Under the pieces are notes generated by a model. The model searched no databases. It saw only the letters and a list, made by a program, of their open reading frames with translations, and was not told the origin of the DNA. Shown here piece after piece: positions 1 to 12,298 of a stretch of DNA of 64,000 nucleotides. A program made the translations under genes and the position numbers. The DNA comes from Halomonas getboli. GTDB taxonomy: Bacteria; Pseudomonadota; Gammaproteobacteria; Pseudomonadales; Halomonadaceae. The first letter of the stretch is position 1. Each line of letters starts with the position of its first letter. The stretch lies in NCBI RefSeq assembly GCF_023094245.1, contig NZ_JALMEW010000005.1, positions 62,001 to 126,000 on the forward strand, written 5' to 3'.

Positions 1-3000
1 AACGGCTGTGGCAAGTCCAACATCATCGACGCCGTGCGCTGGGTCATGGGGGAATCCTCCGCCAAGACCCTGCGCGGCGAGTCGATGACCGACGTCATCT
101 TCAACGGCTCCACCGGCCGCAAGCCGGTGGGCCAGGCCTCCATCGAGCTGCTGTTCGACAACCGCGACGGCACCATGGGCGGTCCCTACGCCCAGTACGC
201 GGAGATCTCGGTCAAGCGCCAGGTCACCCGCGAGGCGCAGTCCACCTACTTCTTCAACGGCCAGAAGTGCCGCCGCCGGGACATCTCCGACCTGTTCCTC
301 GGCACCGGCCTGGGGCCGCGCTCCTACGCCATCATCGGCCAGGGCATGATCTCGCGGCTGATCGAGTCGCGCCCCGAGGAGCTGCGCGCCACCCTCGAGG
401 AAGCCGCCGGCATCTCCAAGTACAAGGAGCGCCGCCGCGAGACCGAGAACCGCATGCGCCGCACCCAGGAGAACCTGGAGCGTCTGGAGGACATCCGCGA
501 GGAGCTCGACAAGCAGCTCGAGCGCCTCAAGCGCCAGGCCGACGCGGCGCGCCGCTACCAGACCCTCAAGCAGGAGGAGTACCGGCTCAAGGGCGAGCTG
601 GCGCTGCTGCGTGGCCGCGCCCTGCGTGCCAGCCAGGGCGAGGAGGAGAGCCGCGTGCGCGAGCTCGAGACCTCGGTGGAGCGCGAGGTGCTGGGCCTCA
701 GGCAGTGCGAGACGCGCCTCGAGGAGGCCCGCGCCGAGCACGACCGCCTGGCCTCCGAGCTCGAGGGCTACCAGAACCGCTTCCATGAGACCACCACCGC
801 CATCGCCCGGCTGGAGCAGGACCTGGAGCACACCCGCTCCCGGGACCAGCAGCTGGCCCAGGACCTGGAGGCCGCCCGCCGCGAGCTCGCCGACCTCGAC
901 CGCCTCGGCGAGGACGACGGCGAGCGCCTGATGCGCCTCGACGAGCGCCTCGAGACCCTGGGCCCCGAGCAGGAAGAGGTCGCCGAGCGCCTGGCCGAGC
1001 TGGAGGCCGCCCTCGAGGAGGCCGAGCCGCTGGCCGAGCAGGCCGACGCCGACTGGGAAGCCTTCGGCGAGACCTGGCAGGTCGACAGCCGCGAGGCCGA
1101 GCGCGCCCAGGACCGCCTGCGCGAGCAGGAGGCGACCCTGGAGCGTCTCGAGGGCGACGCCCGCAAGCGCCGCCAGCAGCGCGAGGAGCTGCCCGACATC
1201 GCCGGCCTCGAGGCTCAGCGCGCCGAGGTCGCCGAGCGCCTGGCCGAGCTCGAGGAGCGTCTGGCCGAACGCGAGGAACGGCGCGAGCAGTGGCAGGCCG
1301 ATCGCGACACCGCCCGTGAGTCGGTGCGCGAGGCCGAGGCCGCCCGCGAGACCGATCGCCAGCGTCGCAGCACCCTGCAGGGCGAGCTGGCCTCGCTCGA
1401 GGCGCTGATCCAGGCCGCACTGGCCGATCATGACGAGACCCTCGATGCGCACCTGGCGGCCCGGGGACTGGCCGAGGCGCCGCGCCTCGGCGAGCGCCTC
1501 GAGGTCGAGGGCGGCTGGGAGGACGTCGTGTCCTGGGTGCTGGCGCCCTGGCTGCGCGCTCGTCTGGCCTCGCTGTCCGAGGGCGACGGCGTGCTGCCCC
1601 TCGAGTTGGCCCCGGAGCTGGGGCTGCTCGAGGACGCCGAGCGCGAGGCCCCAACCGGCAGCCTGGCCGCCAAGGTGTCGGGCGCCGGCGCCGCGGCCCA
1701 GTGGCTCGCCGGGGTGCGCTGCGTGGACAGCCGCGAGCAGGCCTGGGCCGAGCGTGCCACCCTGGCCCCCGGCGAGAGCCTGATCACCGCCTGCGGGCTG
1801 TGGGTCGGCGACGGCTGGGCGCGTCACCGCGGCCATGACGAAGGCCCGGACGCGCTGCTGGTCAGCCGCCGTCGCGAGGCCGAGGTGCGCGAGGAGCTCG
1901 CCGCCGTGGAGGAGCGCCTCGAGGCCCAGGAAACACGCCTGGCCGAGGCCGGCGAGCGCGTCGAGAAGGCCGAGGAGAGCCTCGAGGCGGTGCGCCTCGA
2001 GGAGCGCGATCTCGAGCAGCAGCGCCAGCAGCTGGCGGTGCAGGACAGTGGCCTGGCCAGCCGGCTCGAGCACCTGCAGGGACGGGCCGGCGAGCTTGCC
2101 GAGGAGATCGAGGGGCTGGCCGAGTCGGCCGAGGAGACTCGGCTGGCGATCGAGGAGACCCGCGAGCACTGGCAGGCGGCCATGGAGCGCCTCGAACGCG
2201 GTGCCGAGACCCGCGAGCGCCTGGAGCGGGCGCGTCAGCAGGCCCGGGAGCGCCTGACCCAGCTGCGCAGTCAGCGCCAGCCGCTGGCCGAGCAGTCCCA
2301 GCGGCTGGCGCTGGAGCATCAGCGGCTGACCACAGAGCGTGCCGGCCTGGCCGAGCAGCAGGGGCGTGCCGGCGAGGCCCGGCAGCGTCTCGAGCTGCGC
2401 TGCGCCGAACTCGAGGAGGCCCGCGAGGGGCTGCACGAGCCGGACGAGGAGCGCCGCGAGCGCCTCGAGGAGCTGCTGCACCGCCGCGAGCGCGAGGAGC
2501 GCGAGCTCAACGCGGCGCGCTCACGGGCCGCCGAGCTGGTGGAGCGGCTGCGCGAGGACGAGCAGAGTCGCCAGGGCCACGAGCGCCAGCTCGAGGGCAT
2601 CCGCGAGCGGCTGCAGGAAGCGCGCATGCAGGTCCAGGCGCTGGCGCTCAAGGCAGAGACCCAGGACGAGCAGCTCAAGGAACTGGGCCATGATGCCGAT
2701 GCCCTGACCGAGGAGCTCGATCCCAACGCCACCGAGTCGGCCTGGCAGACCCGCCTCGAGGAGGTCGGCGAGCGCATTCGCCGGCTGGGCGCCATCAACC
2801 TGGCGGCCATCGAGGAGTACGACCAGCAGGCCGAGCGGCGCGACTATCTGGAGGCCCAGCACCGCGAGCTCAGCGAGGCGCTGGAGACCCTCGACCGGGC
2901 GATCCGTCGCATCGACCAGGAAACCCGGACCCGCTTCCGCGATACCTTCGAGCGAGTCAACGTCGGTCTGCAGACGCTTTTCCCCAAGGTCTTCGGCGGT

Positions 3001-3399
3001 GGGACCGCATGGTTGACGCTGACCGGCGACGATTTGCTGGAGACCGGTGTGGCGATCATGGCGCGTCCTCCCGGCAAGAAGAACAGCACCATTCATCTGC
3101 TCTCCGGGGGAGAAAAGGCGCTGACCGCGTTGTCCATGGTGTTCGCGATCTTCCAGCTCAATCCGGCACCCTTTTGCATGCTCGACGAGGTGGATGCTCC
3201 TCTCGATGATGCCAATGTCGGACGCTACGCCAAGCTGGTGAAGGAGATGTCGGACTCGGTGCAGTTCATCTACATCACCCACAACAAGATCGCCATGGAA
3301 GCCTCCGAGCGATTGATGGGGGTGACCATGCAAGAGCCCGGGGTGTCGCGCCTGGTGGCGGTGGGTGTCGAGGAAGCGGCAGCCCTGGCCGAGGCGTGA
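1..3399 (+). CDS. smc: Chromosome segregation protein SMC (5' truncated by window edge)
   Basis: SMC ATPase that dimerises and entraps DNA to compact and segregate the chromosome. The reading frame is open from base 1, which encodes NGCGKSN, the second half of the Walker A motif, so only some 30-40 N-terminal residues are missing; 1132 residues are visible. Long coiled coils rich in E, R, A and L follow, interrupted at about 1500-1850 by a less charged hinge region, then a second coiled coil. The C-terminal head has the ABC signature LLSGGEKALTAL near 3100, Walker B FCMLDEVDAPLDD near 3175, and YITHNK. The annotated ATG at 34 is only an internal Met. zipA and ligA follow in the order common in high-GC gammaproteobacteria that use SMC rather than MukB. 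Scp partners are not in the window. Confidence 0.97.
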   Translation, partial: NGCGKSNIIDAVRWVMGESSAKTLRGESMTDVIFNGSTGRKPVGQASIELLFDNRDGTMGGPYAQYAEISVKRQVTREAQSTYFFNGQKCRRRDISDLFLGTGLGPRSYAIIGQGMISRLIESRPEELRATLEEAAGISKYKERRRETENRMRRTQENLERLEDIREELDKQLERLKRQADAARRYQTLKQEEYRLKGELALLRGRALRASQGEEESRVRELETSVEREVLGLRQCETRLEEARAEHDRLASELEGYQNRFHETTTAIARLEQDLEHTRSRDQQLAQDLEAARRELADLDRLGEDDGERLMRLDERLETLGPEQEEVAERLAELEAALEEAEPLAEQADADWEAFGETWQVDSREAERAQDRLREQEATLERLEGDARKRRQQREELPDIAGLEAQRAEVAERLAELEERLAEREERREQWQADRDTARESVREAEAARETDRQRRSTLQGELASLEALIQAALADHDETLDAHLAARGLAEAPRLGERLEVEGGWEDVVSWVLAPWLRARLASLSEGDGVLPLELAPELGLLEDAEREAPTGSLAAKVSGAGAAAQWLAGVRCVDSREQAWAERATLAPGESLITACGLWVGDGWARHRGHDEGPDALLVSRRREAEVREELAAVEERLEAQETRLAEAGERVEKAEESLEAVRLEERDLEQQRQQLAVQDSGLASRLEHLQGRAGELAEEIEGLAESAEETRLAIEETREHWQAAMERLERGAETRERLERARQQARERLTQLRSQRQPLAEQSQRLALEHQRLTTERAGLAEQQGRAGEARQRLELRCAELEEAREGLHEPDEERRERLEELLHRREREERELNAARSRAAELVERLREDEQSRQGHERQLEGIRERLQEARMQVQALALKAETQDEQLKELGHDADALTEELDPNATESAWQTRLEEVGERIRRLGAINLAAIEEYDQQAERRDYLEAQHRELSEALETLDRAIRRIDQETRTRFRDTFERVNVGLQTLFPKVFGGGTAWLTLTGDDLLETGVAIMARPPGKKNSTIHLLSGGEKALTALSMVFAIFQLNPAPFCMLDEVDAPLDDANVGRYAKLVKEMSDSVQFIYITHNKIAMEASERLMGVTMQEPGVSRLVAVGVEEAAALAEA

Positions 3400-3625
3400 T
3401 GGACTTGAACGCCGTGGGCAAACGGGTTAACAAGGAACAAAAGCGAGATAGCATCGCATGGTGACGAAGGGATTCTTGGAGGGCGATTGCGCAGGACCGA
3501 TGCAAGTTCGGCCACAAAAAGGCGAGCTTGACAATCAAAATTATTGGTCCTTTTTCGGGCAATCGCGCTATGCTGTTCACGGAAACCATCAGGCATGGCG
3601 CCTTAGCAAAAAGGCATGACGACCC

Positions 3626-5020
3626 ATGGAACTTAGAGAGTGGCTGATCATACTGGGACTGGCACTGGTGACGCTGATCGTCATCGACGGCGTGCGTCGC
3701 CTGCAGCGCCAGCGCCGCGTGCCGCGCCTCGACCAGGCCGGACACGACGCCTCGGACCTCGAGGGGGGCAACGAACGGGACCCCGACGAGGTGGCTCGCG
3801 AGGCGGAACTCAACTGGGAGCTGCCCAACGGAGGGGCGCGCGTCGTCAGGCCGGCGGAGGAGCAGGGCGTGAAGCCCAAACCCAAGCTTGAACGCCAGGA
3901 CCATCCCGGCCCGTCCCGCGTGCTGTCGGAATTCCGCCGCCAGCAGGGCGAGGCGTCGCCGCCCGACCCGACGGAAGCGGTGTCTGCTTCTGCGCGCCGG
4001 CCCGAGCCGGCAGCGAGCGCCGAGCCAGAGCGCCGCGAGCCTTCCCTCGGCGACGCTGACCGGCAGGAAGCGGCCGCCGAGCCGCTGGTCGCAGACCCGG
4101 CCGACCACGACGGCTATTACGATGAGGAAGACTATCGTCTGGTCGACTTGGAAGGCATGGGCGATTCGCTGAAGAGCGGCTCGAAGAAGGTGGGCTCCTC
4201 CGTGCAGCGCTTCGGCGCCTCGCTGCAGAAGGGCATCGCCGAGCGCCGTGACCAGAAGAAGGCGCGTCGCGAGCAGGAGAAGGCCGAGAAAGCCGAAAAG
4301 GCCGAGCAGGCGCGCCGCGAACAGGCCGCCCGCCAGCAGCAGGAGGCCGAGGAAGCGGCCCGCCGCCAGCGCGAGGCCGAGGCGCTGGAGGCCGAACGTC
4401 GCCAGGCCACCGCGGCCGAGGACGACGATCCGCTGTTCGCGCCGCGTCGCGAGGCATCGATGGCCGAAGCCGGCGCCGAGGAGGCCCCCCGCGATGACGT
4501 GGTGCGTGCGCATCCGGTGCTCGAGAAGGCGCTGCGTCACGACGTTCAGGACGCTCATGCCCGCGATGCCCTCGGCGACGCCGAGGAGCTGATCGTGATC
4601 AGCGTGATGGCTCGTGACGAGGCCGGTTTCGCCGGCAGTACCCTGCTCGAGCTGATGATGGCCTGCGGCCTGCGCTATGGCCGAGACATGAACATCTTCC
4701 ATCGCTTCGAGACCGAGGAGCCCGGCAGCGCGCTGCAGTTCTCGATGGTCAACGTGGTCAAGCCGGGGACTTTCCCGCTCGAGGCCATGGACGAGTTCTC
4801 CACGCCGGGTGTCACCCTGCTGATGCCGCTGCCGAGCGCCACCGACACCTCGGCGGCCTTCGAGGCGATGGTCGAGACCGCCATGGTCATCGTCCGCCAC
4901 CTCGGCGGCGAGCTGAAGGACGAGAACATGAGCGTGATGACCGCCCAGACCGTCGAATTTGCCCGCCAGCGGGTGCAGGAGTTCGAGCGGCGTCATCGCC
5001 TGCATCGTCAGGTCAACTAG
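3626..5020 (+). CDS. zipA: Cell division protein ZipA
   Basis: Bitopic inner-membrane protein that tethers FtsZ to the membrane at the division septum. The 464 residues show the family layout: an N-terminal transmembrane segment (about residues 5-24) followed by a basic RRLQRQRR stretch, a long linker rich in P, Q, E and A with a KAEKAEKAEQARREQAA-type charged helix at about 210-260, and a C-terminal globular FtsZ-binding domain from about residue 320 to the end (LIVISVMARDEAGF, FSMVNVVKPGTF). The 226-base gap after smc contains TTGACA at 3538-3543 and an AT-rich stretch, so zipA probably has its own promoter, although no well-spaced -10 is obvious. The linker is longer than in E. coli ZipA (328 residues), which is usual for halophiles. 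Confidence 0.95.
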   Translation: MELREWLIILGLALVTLIVIDGVRRLQRQRRVPRLDQAGHDASDLEGGNERDPDEVAREAELNWELPNGGARVVRPAEEQGVKPKPKLERQDHPGPSRVLSEFRRQQGEASPPDPTEAVSASARRPEPAASAEPERREPSLGDADRQEAAAEPLVADPADHDGYYDEEDYRLVDLEGMGDSLKSGSKKVGSSVQRFGASLQKGIAERRDQKKARREQEKAEKAEKAEQARREQAARQQQEAEEAARRQREAEALEAERRQATAAEDDDPLFAPRREASMAEAGAEEAPRDDVVRAHPVLEKALRHDVQDAHARDALGDAEELIVISVMARDEAGFAGSTLLELMMACGLRYGRDMNIFHRFETEEPGSALQFSMVNVVKPGTFPLEAMDEFSTPGVTLLMPLPSATDTSAAFEAMVETAMVIVRHLGGELKDENMSVMTAQTVEFARQRVQEFERRHRLHRQVN

Positions 5021-5045
5021 ACGCTCGCCTGCCACACGGCACTCA

Positions 5046-5079
5046 GACGCCCCCCGACGCTATCCCGCCGGGGGGCGTC
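5046..5079 (+). terminator. Rho-independent-type hairpin after zipA
   Basis: An 11-bp perfect stem (5046-5056 with 5069-5079, GACGCCCCCCG arm) lies 25 bases after the zipA stop. It is followed only by GCTTTGG, so the U-tract is weak. It separates zipA from ligA. Confidence 0.6.
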
Positions 5080-5094
5080 GCTTTGGTAAGCTAG

Positions 5095-7520
<2,426 letters not shown>

Positions 7521-7546
7521 TCCCGCGAGTCGAGTGCTCGAACGCA

Positions 7547-7570
7547 AACGGCGCCCCGAGGGGCGCCGTT
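7547..7570. terminator. Hairpin between convergent yheU and the 2HCT transporter
   Basis: A perfect GC-rich inverted repeat (AACGGCGCCC arm) lies in the 71-base gap between the converging genes. It is followed by GTCGTT on the plus strand and preceded by A-rich sequence, so it could serve both directions. Confidence 0.6.
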
Positions 7571-7591
7571 GTCGTTGGAATGAGGTTCGCC

Positions 7592-8905
7592 TCAGGCGAA
7601 CAGCAGCGGTACCACCACGCTGGAGATCAGCAGGATCAGGGCGCCGCCGAGGCGCGAGGAGATCTGCGCGAAGGGCATCAGCGACATGCGACGCGCCGCG
7701 GACAGCACCGCCACGTCACCGGTGCCGCCCATGTTGGCCATGCACAGGCCGGCGGTGATGGCCGACTCGATCGGGTAGAAGCCCACCAGCTTGCCGACCA
7801 GGCCGGCGCCGAAGGCCGCGCCGGCGACCACGGCGAACACGATCAGCACGTAGGTCAGCGAGATGGCGTCGATCACCTGGCCGAGGTCGGTGTAGGCGAT
7901 GCCGATGCCGAACAGCAGGGCGAAGGTCCAGTTGCGGGCGACGAACTGGAACCACTGGGCGGCAGACTCGGTGACCGACGCCGGCAGCACATCGCACACC
8001 TTGAGCGCCGCGACCAGCACGATCATCAGCGCATAGGGATGCAGCGGGATGAAGGTGCCGAGGATCTGGCCGGCGGTGAACAGGGTCAGTGCGGCGACGA
8101 CGCCCACGCCCAGCTTGCCGAGGTCGAGGATGTGCTCGGGGTCCTCGACGTCGACGCCGGGCATCATCTGGCCGTCGCCGGTCAGCCCCGGGAAGCGCTT
8201 GCCCAGGCCGTTGAGCAGGCCGGCGATGATGATCGCGAAGACGTTGCCCAGCGCCAGGGCCGGCACCAGGATCGAGATGTAGTAGCTGGCCGGCTGGCCC
8301 AGCAGTTGCTCGTAGATCTGACTCATCGGCACCGCGCCGGCGCCCATGCCGCCGCCGAGGATCGGCATGGCGATCACCACCACCGCGTCCTGGACCGAGA
8401 ATCCGAGCAGGGCGCCCACGATAACGGCGAACAGCGAGGCGCCGAGTACCGCACAGCACAGCGGCAGGGCGTAGCGCGAGCCGACCTTGACCAGCACCTT
8501 GGAATCCATGCCGAGGATGCTGCCGGTGATCAGCGCGGCGATATAGAAGTTGAGGAAGCCGCCGCCCTTCATGAAGGCGGTGACGTTATCGACCACCGGG
8601 GTCGGCAGCCAGCCGAGATAGACGAAGGTAGCCGCGCCGAAGATCGCCAGGATGGCGCCACCGCCGAGATAGGTCTTGACGATCGGCAGGCGGTCGCCGA
8701 TGAAGCCCAGCAGCTCGCCGAGCAGCATCATCACCAGCAGGGCGCCGATCATGCCGGTGGGCAGGCTGTCGGTGGCGGTCGCCGCCACCATCACCGCCAG
8801 GGCGAGGGCGAAGAACGGCAGCGGCATGCCGAAGATGCGCTGGGCGAGCCAGCCGCTCGAGGTCGCGGACGGCGTCGCGACGGTGTCCGTCAGAGATTGA
8901 CTCAT
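7592..8905 (-). CDS. 2-hydroxycarboxylate transporter family (CitS/CimH/MaeN-like) symporter
   Basis: Cation-coupled inner-membrane symporter expected to take up citrate, malate or a related 2-hydroxycarboxylate. The 437 residues contain about 11 hydrophobic segments and two glycine-rich re-entrant regions typical of the 2HCT family: ILGGGMGAGAVPMSQ (about 190-205) and GLCMANMGGTGDVAVL near the C terminus. The GGXG repeats match the inverted halves of the family. The start at 8905 was chosen because AAGGAGAG precedes it and the upstream extension is hydrophilic and unlike the family. It is transcribed away from a CitAB-like two-component pair that probably controls it. Exact substrate cannot be read from sequence. 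Confidence 0.88.
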   Translation of the reverse strand: MSQSLTDTVATPSATSSGWLAQRIFGMPLPFFALALAVMVAATATDSLPTGMIGALLVMMLLGELLGFIGDRLPIVKTYLGGGAILAIFGAATFVYLGWLPTPVVDNVTAFMKGGGFLNFYIAALITGSILGMDSKVLVKVGSRYALPLCCAVLGASLFAVIVGALLGFSVQDAVVVIAMPILGGGMGAGAVPMSQIYEQLLGQPASYYISILVPALALGNVFAIIIAGLLNGLGKRFPGLTGDGQMMPGVDVEDPEHILDLGKLGVGVVAALTLFTAGQILGTFIPLHPYALMIVLVAALKVCDVLPASVTESAAQWFQFVARNWTFALLFGIGIAYTDLGQVIDAISLTYVLIVFAVVAGAAFGAGLVGKLVGFYPIESAITAGLCMANMGGTGDVAVLSAARRMSLMPFAQISSRLGGALILLISSVVVPLLFA

Positions 8906-9179
8906 GGCAGCTCTCCTTGGGGATGTCGGCCACGCGCAGAGCACGGGGCATCGTTGTTCGAAACTCGTCCGGAGGGGCTTGATCGCCACCGGGCGAAGGG
9001 CTGGCGTCGAGCATAGGCTTCCCACGAGCCGCGCCAAGATTGCGCAACTTGTTAAAGCGTTCCGAAACTATTGAAAATGGCGGCTCGCTTGACGGCACAC
9101 CGCCGCCGTGTAGGGAATGCCACCAAGGTCGAATCCCGGCCAACAATCCCCTTTGCCCGATTCCGCTGGAGCCCTCGCC

Positions 9180-10814
9180 ATGCCTCGTCCTCGCCTGCGC
9201 CTGAACACCTGGATCTCGCTGCTGGTCGCGGTGATGGTGGTGCTGTCGCTGGGGCTCGCGCTGTGGTTGTTCACGACTCAGCTGCGCGATGCCCTGGAGC
9301 AGGATCAGGCCACGCGGGTCACCGATCTGGCGCGGACGATTGCCGCCGAGCCGGAGGTTCAGGCGGCGCTGGTCGGGGGCGGGAACACGCCGTCCGCCGA
9401 CGGTGCCCTCCAGGCGCGCCTCGATGGTCTGCGGCGCGCGCTGGGGGTCGACTTCATCGTGGTGATGGACGCGGCTGCGATCCGCCTGACGCACCCGGAC
9501 CCCGAGCGTATCGGCCGGCACTTCCAGGGCGGCGACGAGGGACGAGCGCTGGCCGGCGAGACCTATCACTCCCGGGCCGAGGGCACCCTGGGCACCAGCA
9601 TCCGCGGCTTCGCCCCGGTGCAGGCCGCGAACGGCGAGGTGGTCGGCGCGGTCTCGGTGGGCGTCACCCTGACCTCGCTGGCGCCGCTGCTGGCCGACAA
9701 CCGGCGCGACGTGATCCTCGGCGTGCTGGCGCTGATGCTCATCGGCGGGCTGGCGGCGCGCGGGCTCGCGCGCACCATCAAGCGCGTGCTGCTGGGCCTC
9801 GAGCCGCATCAGATCGCGCGGCTGGTCGAGGAGCGCCAGGCGATGCTGGCCTCGGTGCACGAGGGCATTCTGGCGGTCGACCGCCAGGCGCGTATCACCC
9901 TGGCCAATCCGGCCGCCCGCCGACTGCTGGCCGAGGCCGGGCTGGGCGAGCCGACGACGGGGGCGCTGGTGGCCGATTACCTGCCGCACAGCGGCCTGCC
10001 CGAGATGCTGGACGGCGGGGAAGACGGCGAGAGCGAGCTCGATCGCGAACTCGACCTCAACGGCCAGCTGGTGCTGGCCAACCGGCTGCCGATCCATCAT
10101 CGCGGCCGGGTGATCGGCGCCATCGCCACCTTCCGCGACAAGAGCGAGGTCAATGCCCTGGCCGAGCAGCTCACCGGGGTCAGCCGCTACGCCGAGGCGC
10201 TGCGCGCCGCCACCCACGAGTTCAAGAACCAGCGTCATGTGATGCTGGGCTTGGCGCAGATGGGCGATCTCGATAGTCTGCGCGGCTATCTGGGCGAACT
10301 GGACGATCATCGCCTGGCGCCGGGCATGGCCTTGGTGGAAGGCGTGGCCGATCCGGTGATCGCCGGCTTCCTGCTCGGCAAGCGCAGCGAGGCCCGTGAG
10401 CGCGGCGTGGAACTCGAGGTGCGTCTCGACACTCCGATGCCCGAGCTCGGCGAGGCGATGCTGGTCCACACCCTGGTCACGGTGCTCGGCAACCTGCTGG
10501 AGAACGCCTTCGATGCCGTCGAGGGGCGCGGCGAGCGGCGGGTGACGCTGACCGTGGAGGCGGACGAGGCGCTGGTCGCCCTGCACGTTCAGGACACCGG
10601 CGGCGGCATCGACCCGGGCATTCGCGAACGGCTGTTCGAGGCCGGCGTTTCCACCAAGGGCGAACGTCGCGGCCTGGGGCTCGCCGCGGTGCGCGAGCGG
10701 GTCGAGGCTTCCGGCGGCCGTCTGGCGGTCTACAGCGAGGCGGGGCGGGGCACCCTGTTCGAGGTCGAGCTTCCCCTCGAGCGGCAACACGAGAGCGATG
10801 CGGGAAGAGAATGA
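9180..10814 (+). CDS. CitA/DcuS-type sensor histidine kinase
   Basis: Membrane sensor kinase of the CitA/DcuS/DctS class, likely sensing an extracellular carboxylate. Architecture in 544 residues: TM1 (about 13-33), a periplasmic PASp domain of about 135 residues, TM2 (about 178-198), a cytoplasmic PAS domain, then the class-typical phosphoacceptor region ATHEFKNQRHVMLGL with His346, and an HATPase domain with NLLENAFDAV, DTGGGI and GLGLAAV. The start at 9180 has GGAG eight bases upstream; an ATG at 9117 in the same frame adds a proline-rich tail that does not fit a membrane anchor. It is followed by its response regulator after 28 bases and faces the 2HCT transporter gene across a 274-base gap. 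Confidence 0.9.
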   Translation: MPRPRLRLNTWISLLVAVMVVLSLGLALWLFTTQLRDALEQDQATRVTDLARTIAAEPEVQAALVGGGNTPSADGALQARLDGLRRALGVDFIVVMDAAAIRLTHPDPERIGRHFQGGDEGRALAGETYHSRAEGTLGTSIRGFAPVQAANGEVVGAVSVGVTLTSLAPLLADNRRDVILGVLALMLIGGLAARGLARTIKRVLLGLEPHQIARLVEERQAMLASVHEGILAVDRQARITLANPAARRLLAEAGLGEPTTGALVADYLPHSGLPEMLDGGEDGESELDRELDLNGQLVLANRLPIHHRGRVIGAIATFRDKSEVNALAEQLTGVSRYAEALRAATHEFKNQRHVMLGLAQMGDLDSLRGYLGELDDHRLAPGMALVEGVADPVIAGFLLGKRSEARERGVELEVRLDTPMPELGEAMLVHTLVTVLGNLLENAFDAVEGRGERRVTLTVEADEALVALHVQDTGGGIDPGIRERLFEAGVSTKGERRGLGLAAVRERVEASGGRLAVYSEAGRGTLFEVELPLERQHESDAGRE

Positions 10815-10842
10815 TGGGCAACAGTGGTGAGGGAGAGAAACG

Positions 10843-11559
10843 ATGCGCGTGCTGATCGTCGAGGATGACCCCATGGTCATGCGTCTCAACGTCGAGTACC
10901 TCAACCGGCTGGACGACATGCAGCTGGTCGCCCAGTGCGAGAGCGTGCCGGCAGCGCTGGAGGTGCTCGAGCGCGAAGACGTGGACCTGGTGCTGCTCGA
11001 CGTCTATCTGCGCAACCGCAGCGGCCTGGAGGTGGCGCGCCACCTCCAGCGCAGCGGCCGCGACGTGGGCGTGGTGCTGATCACCGCCGCCTCGGAGCTC
11101 GACACGGTGCGCGAGGCCTGGCGGCTGGGCGTCAGCGACTACCTGGTCAAGCCATTCGCCTTCGAGCGTTTCCGCGACGCCGTGCTGGCCTGTCGCCAGG
11201 CCCGCGATGCGCTGGCCGAGCTGCCCGGCGAGGTGGAGCAGCGCGATATCGACCGGCTGTTCCAGCCCGTGACCCCGGCCACGCCGCGCCGCCGAGGCGA
11301 CCTGCCCAAGGGCCTGACCGTGCCGACCCTGGCCCGGGTGGCTGCGGCGATCCTGGCCCTGGACGACGACGCCTTCAGCACCGAGGCGCTGCTGCCTGCC
11401 ACCGCCATGTCGCGGGTTTCGGTGCGCAAGTATCTGAAGTATCTGGCCGAGGTCGAGCTGCTCGACGAGTCTTTCCACTACGGCCAGGTCGGCCGCCCCT
11501 CCTTCACCTACCGCTGCCTCGACCGGGGCGCGCTGCAGGCGCTGGCCGCCTCGGCCTGA
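10843..11559 (+). CDS. CitB/DcuR-type response regulator
   Basis: Cytosolic transcriptional regulator partner of the upstream kinase. The 238 residues have an N-terminal receiver domain with acidic pair Asp8/Asp9, phosphoacceptor Asp53 (LVLLDVYL), LITAAS and Lys103 (YLVKPFAF), then a linker and a C-terminal helix-turn-helix of the CitB class (MSRVSVRKYLKYLAEVELL). A ribosome site GAGGGAGAG lies before the ATG. Likely target is the divergent 2HCT transporter. The gene ends only four bases before the converging TetR gene. Confidence 0.9.
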   Translation: MRVLIVEDDPMVMRLNVEYLNRLDDMQLVAQCESVPAALEVLEREDVDLVLLDVYLRNRSGLEVARHLQRSGRDVGVVLITAASELDTVREAWRLGVSDYLVKPFAFERFRDAVLACRQARDALAELPGEVEQRDIDRLFQPVTPATPRRRGDLPKGLTVPTLARVAAAILALDDDAFSTEALLPATAMSRVSVRKYLKYLAEVELLDESFHYGQVGRPSFTYRCLDRGALQALAASA

Positions 11560-11563
11560 CGGC

Positions 11564-12202
11564 TCAGGCCGAGGTCCCCGCCAGGAAGACCTCCACGCAC
11601 CGGCGCGCGCGGGCCTCGCACTGCGCGGCATCGAGCGTCATCGGCCGGCCGAGCAGAGCGTCGAAGTGCCACTCGCCGAGCAGCATGCCCATGAACAGGC
11701 CGGCCGCCTCGCGCGGGTCCTCGAGGGTCAGGCGGCCGCGCGCGACCTGGTCGGCCAGATAATCGGCCAGCGCCGCGCGGGTGCGGTCGGGGCCGCGGGT
11801 CAGGAACAGCTCGCCGAGCTCGGGCACCCGCTCGGCCTCGAACGCCAGCCCTCTCACCAGACGGATCACGCCCGGCTGCAGGACCAGCGCCAGCATGCGC
11901 CGGCCGAGCTCGAACAGCACTTCCTCCGGCGCCTGACGGTCGCGCTGCCCGGCCTCCAGTACCTCCCAGGCGGTGGCGATATGGCGCTCCATGGCCGCGG
12001 TGAACAGCCCCTCCTTGTTGCCGAACTGCTTGTACAGCGTGGCCAGCGAGCCGCCGGCCCGTGCCACCACCTCGTTGACGCTGGCCGCGGCGTAGCCCTG
12101 CTCGAGGAAAACGTCGCGGGCGGCGTCCAGCAGGCGTTCGCGACGGGCCACGCCGCGAGGGGTGAGGGAAGCATCGGCGCTGTCGGGAGCGTGGCGGGGC
12201 AT
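11564..12202 (-). CDS. TetR family transcriptional repressor
   Basis: Predicted ligand-responsive repressor of the adjacent divergent efflux operon. The 212 residues carry an N-terminal TetR HTH (RERLLDAARDVFLEQGY, ASVNEVVARAGGSLATLYKQFGNKEGL) and a variable ligand-binding C-terminal half with a TetR_C-type FMGMLLGEWHFDAL helix. The start at 12202 was preferred over the upstream ATG at 12316 because the longer version would cover the whole intergenic region and the operator-like palindrome. Divergent arrangement with an emrAB-type pair is a common autoregulated circuit. Confidence 0.9.
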   Translation of the reverse strand: MPRHAPDSADASLTPRGVARRERLLDAARDVFLEQGYAAASVNEVVARAGGSLATLYKQFGNKEGLFTAAMERHIATAWEVLEAGQRDRQAPEEVLFELGRRMLALVLQPGVIRLVRGLAFEAERVPELGELFLTRGPDRTRAALADYLADQVARGRLTLEDPREAAGLFMGMLLGEWHFDALLGRPMTLDAAQCEARARRCVEVFLAGTSA

Positions 12203-12278
12203 CGGGACTCCTGGGGCGAGTGGCGGTGAGACTGGCGCATTGTATCGCGGCCGTGACGCACGGCGATGGTGGTCATGT

Positions 12279-12298
12279 AGTGTAGCATTCATTACACT
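12279..12298. promoter_or_regulatory. Palindrome, candidate TetR operator
   Basis: AGTGTA and its exact complement TACACT are separated by eight bases, in the gap between the divergent TetR and EmrA genes. The surrounding bases (GTGTAGCATTCATTACACTT) are unusually AT-rich for this genome. Position and symmetry fit a TetR-family operator; binding is inferred. Confidence 0.5.

Noticed and set aside
8586-10919. Long minus-strand frame (777 codons) over the CitA-like gene
   Set aside because: It lies opposite a well-supported kinase gene and reads as histidine/glutamine-rich shadow sequence.
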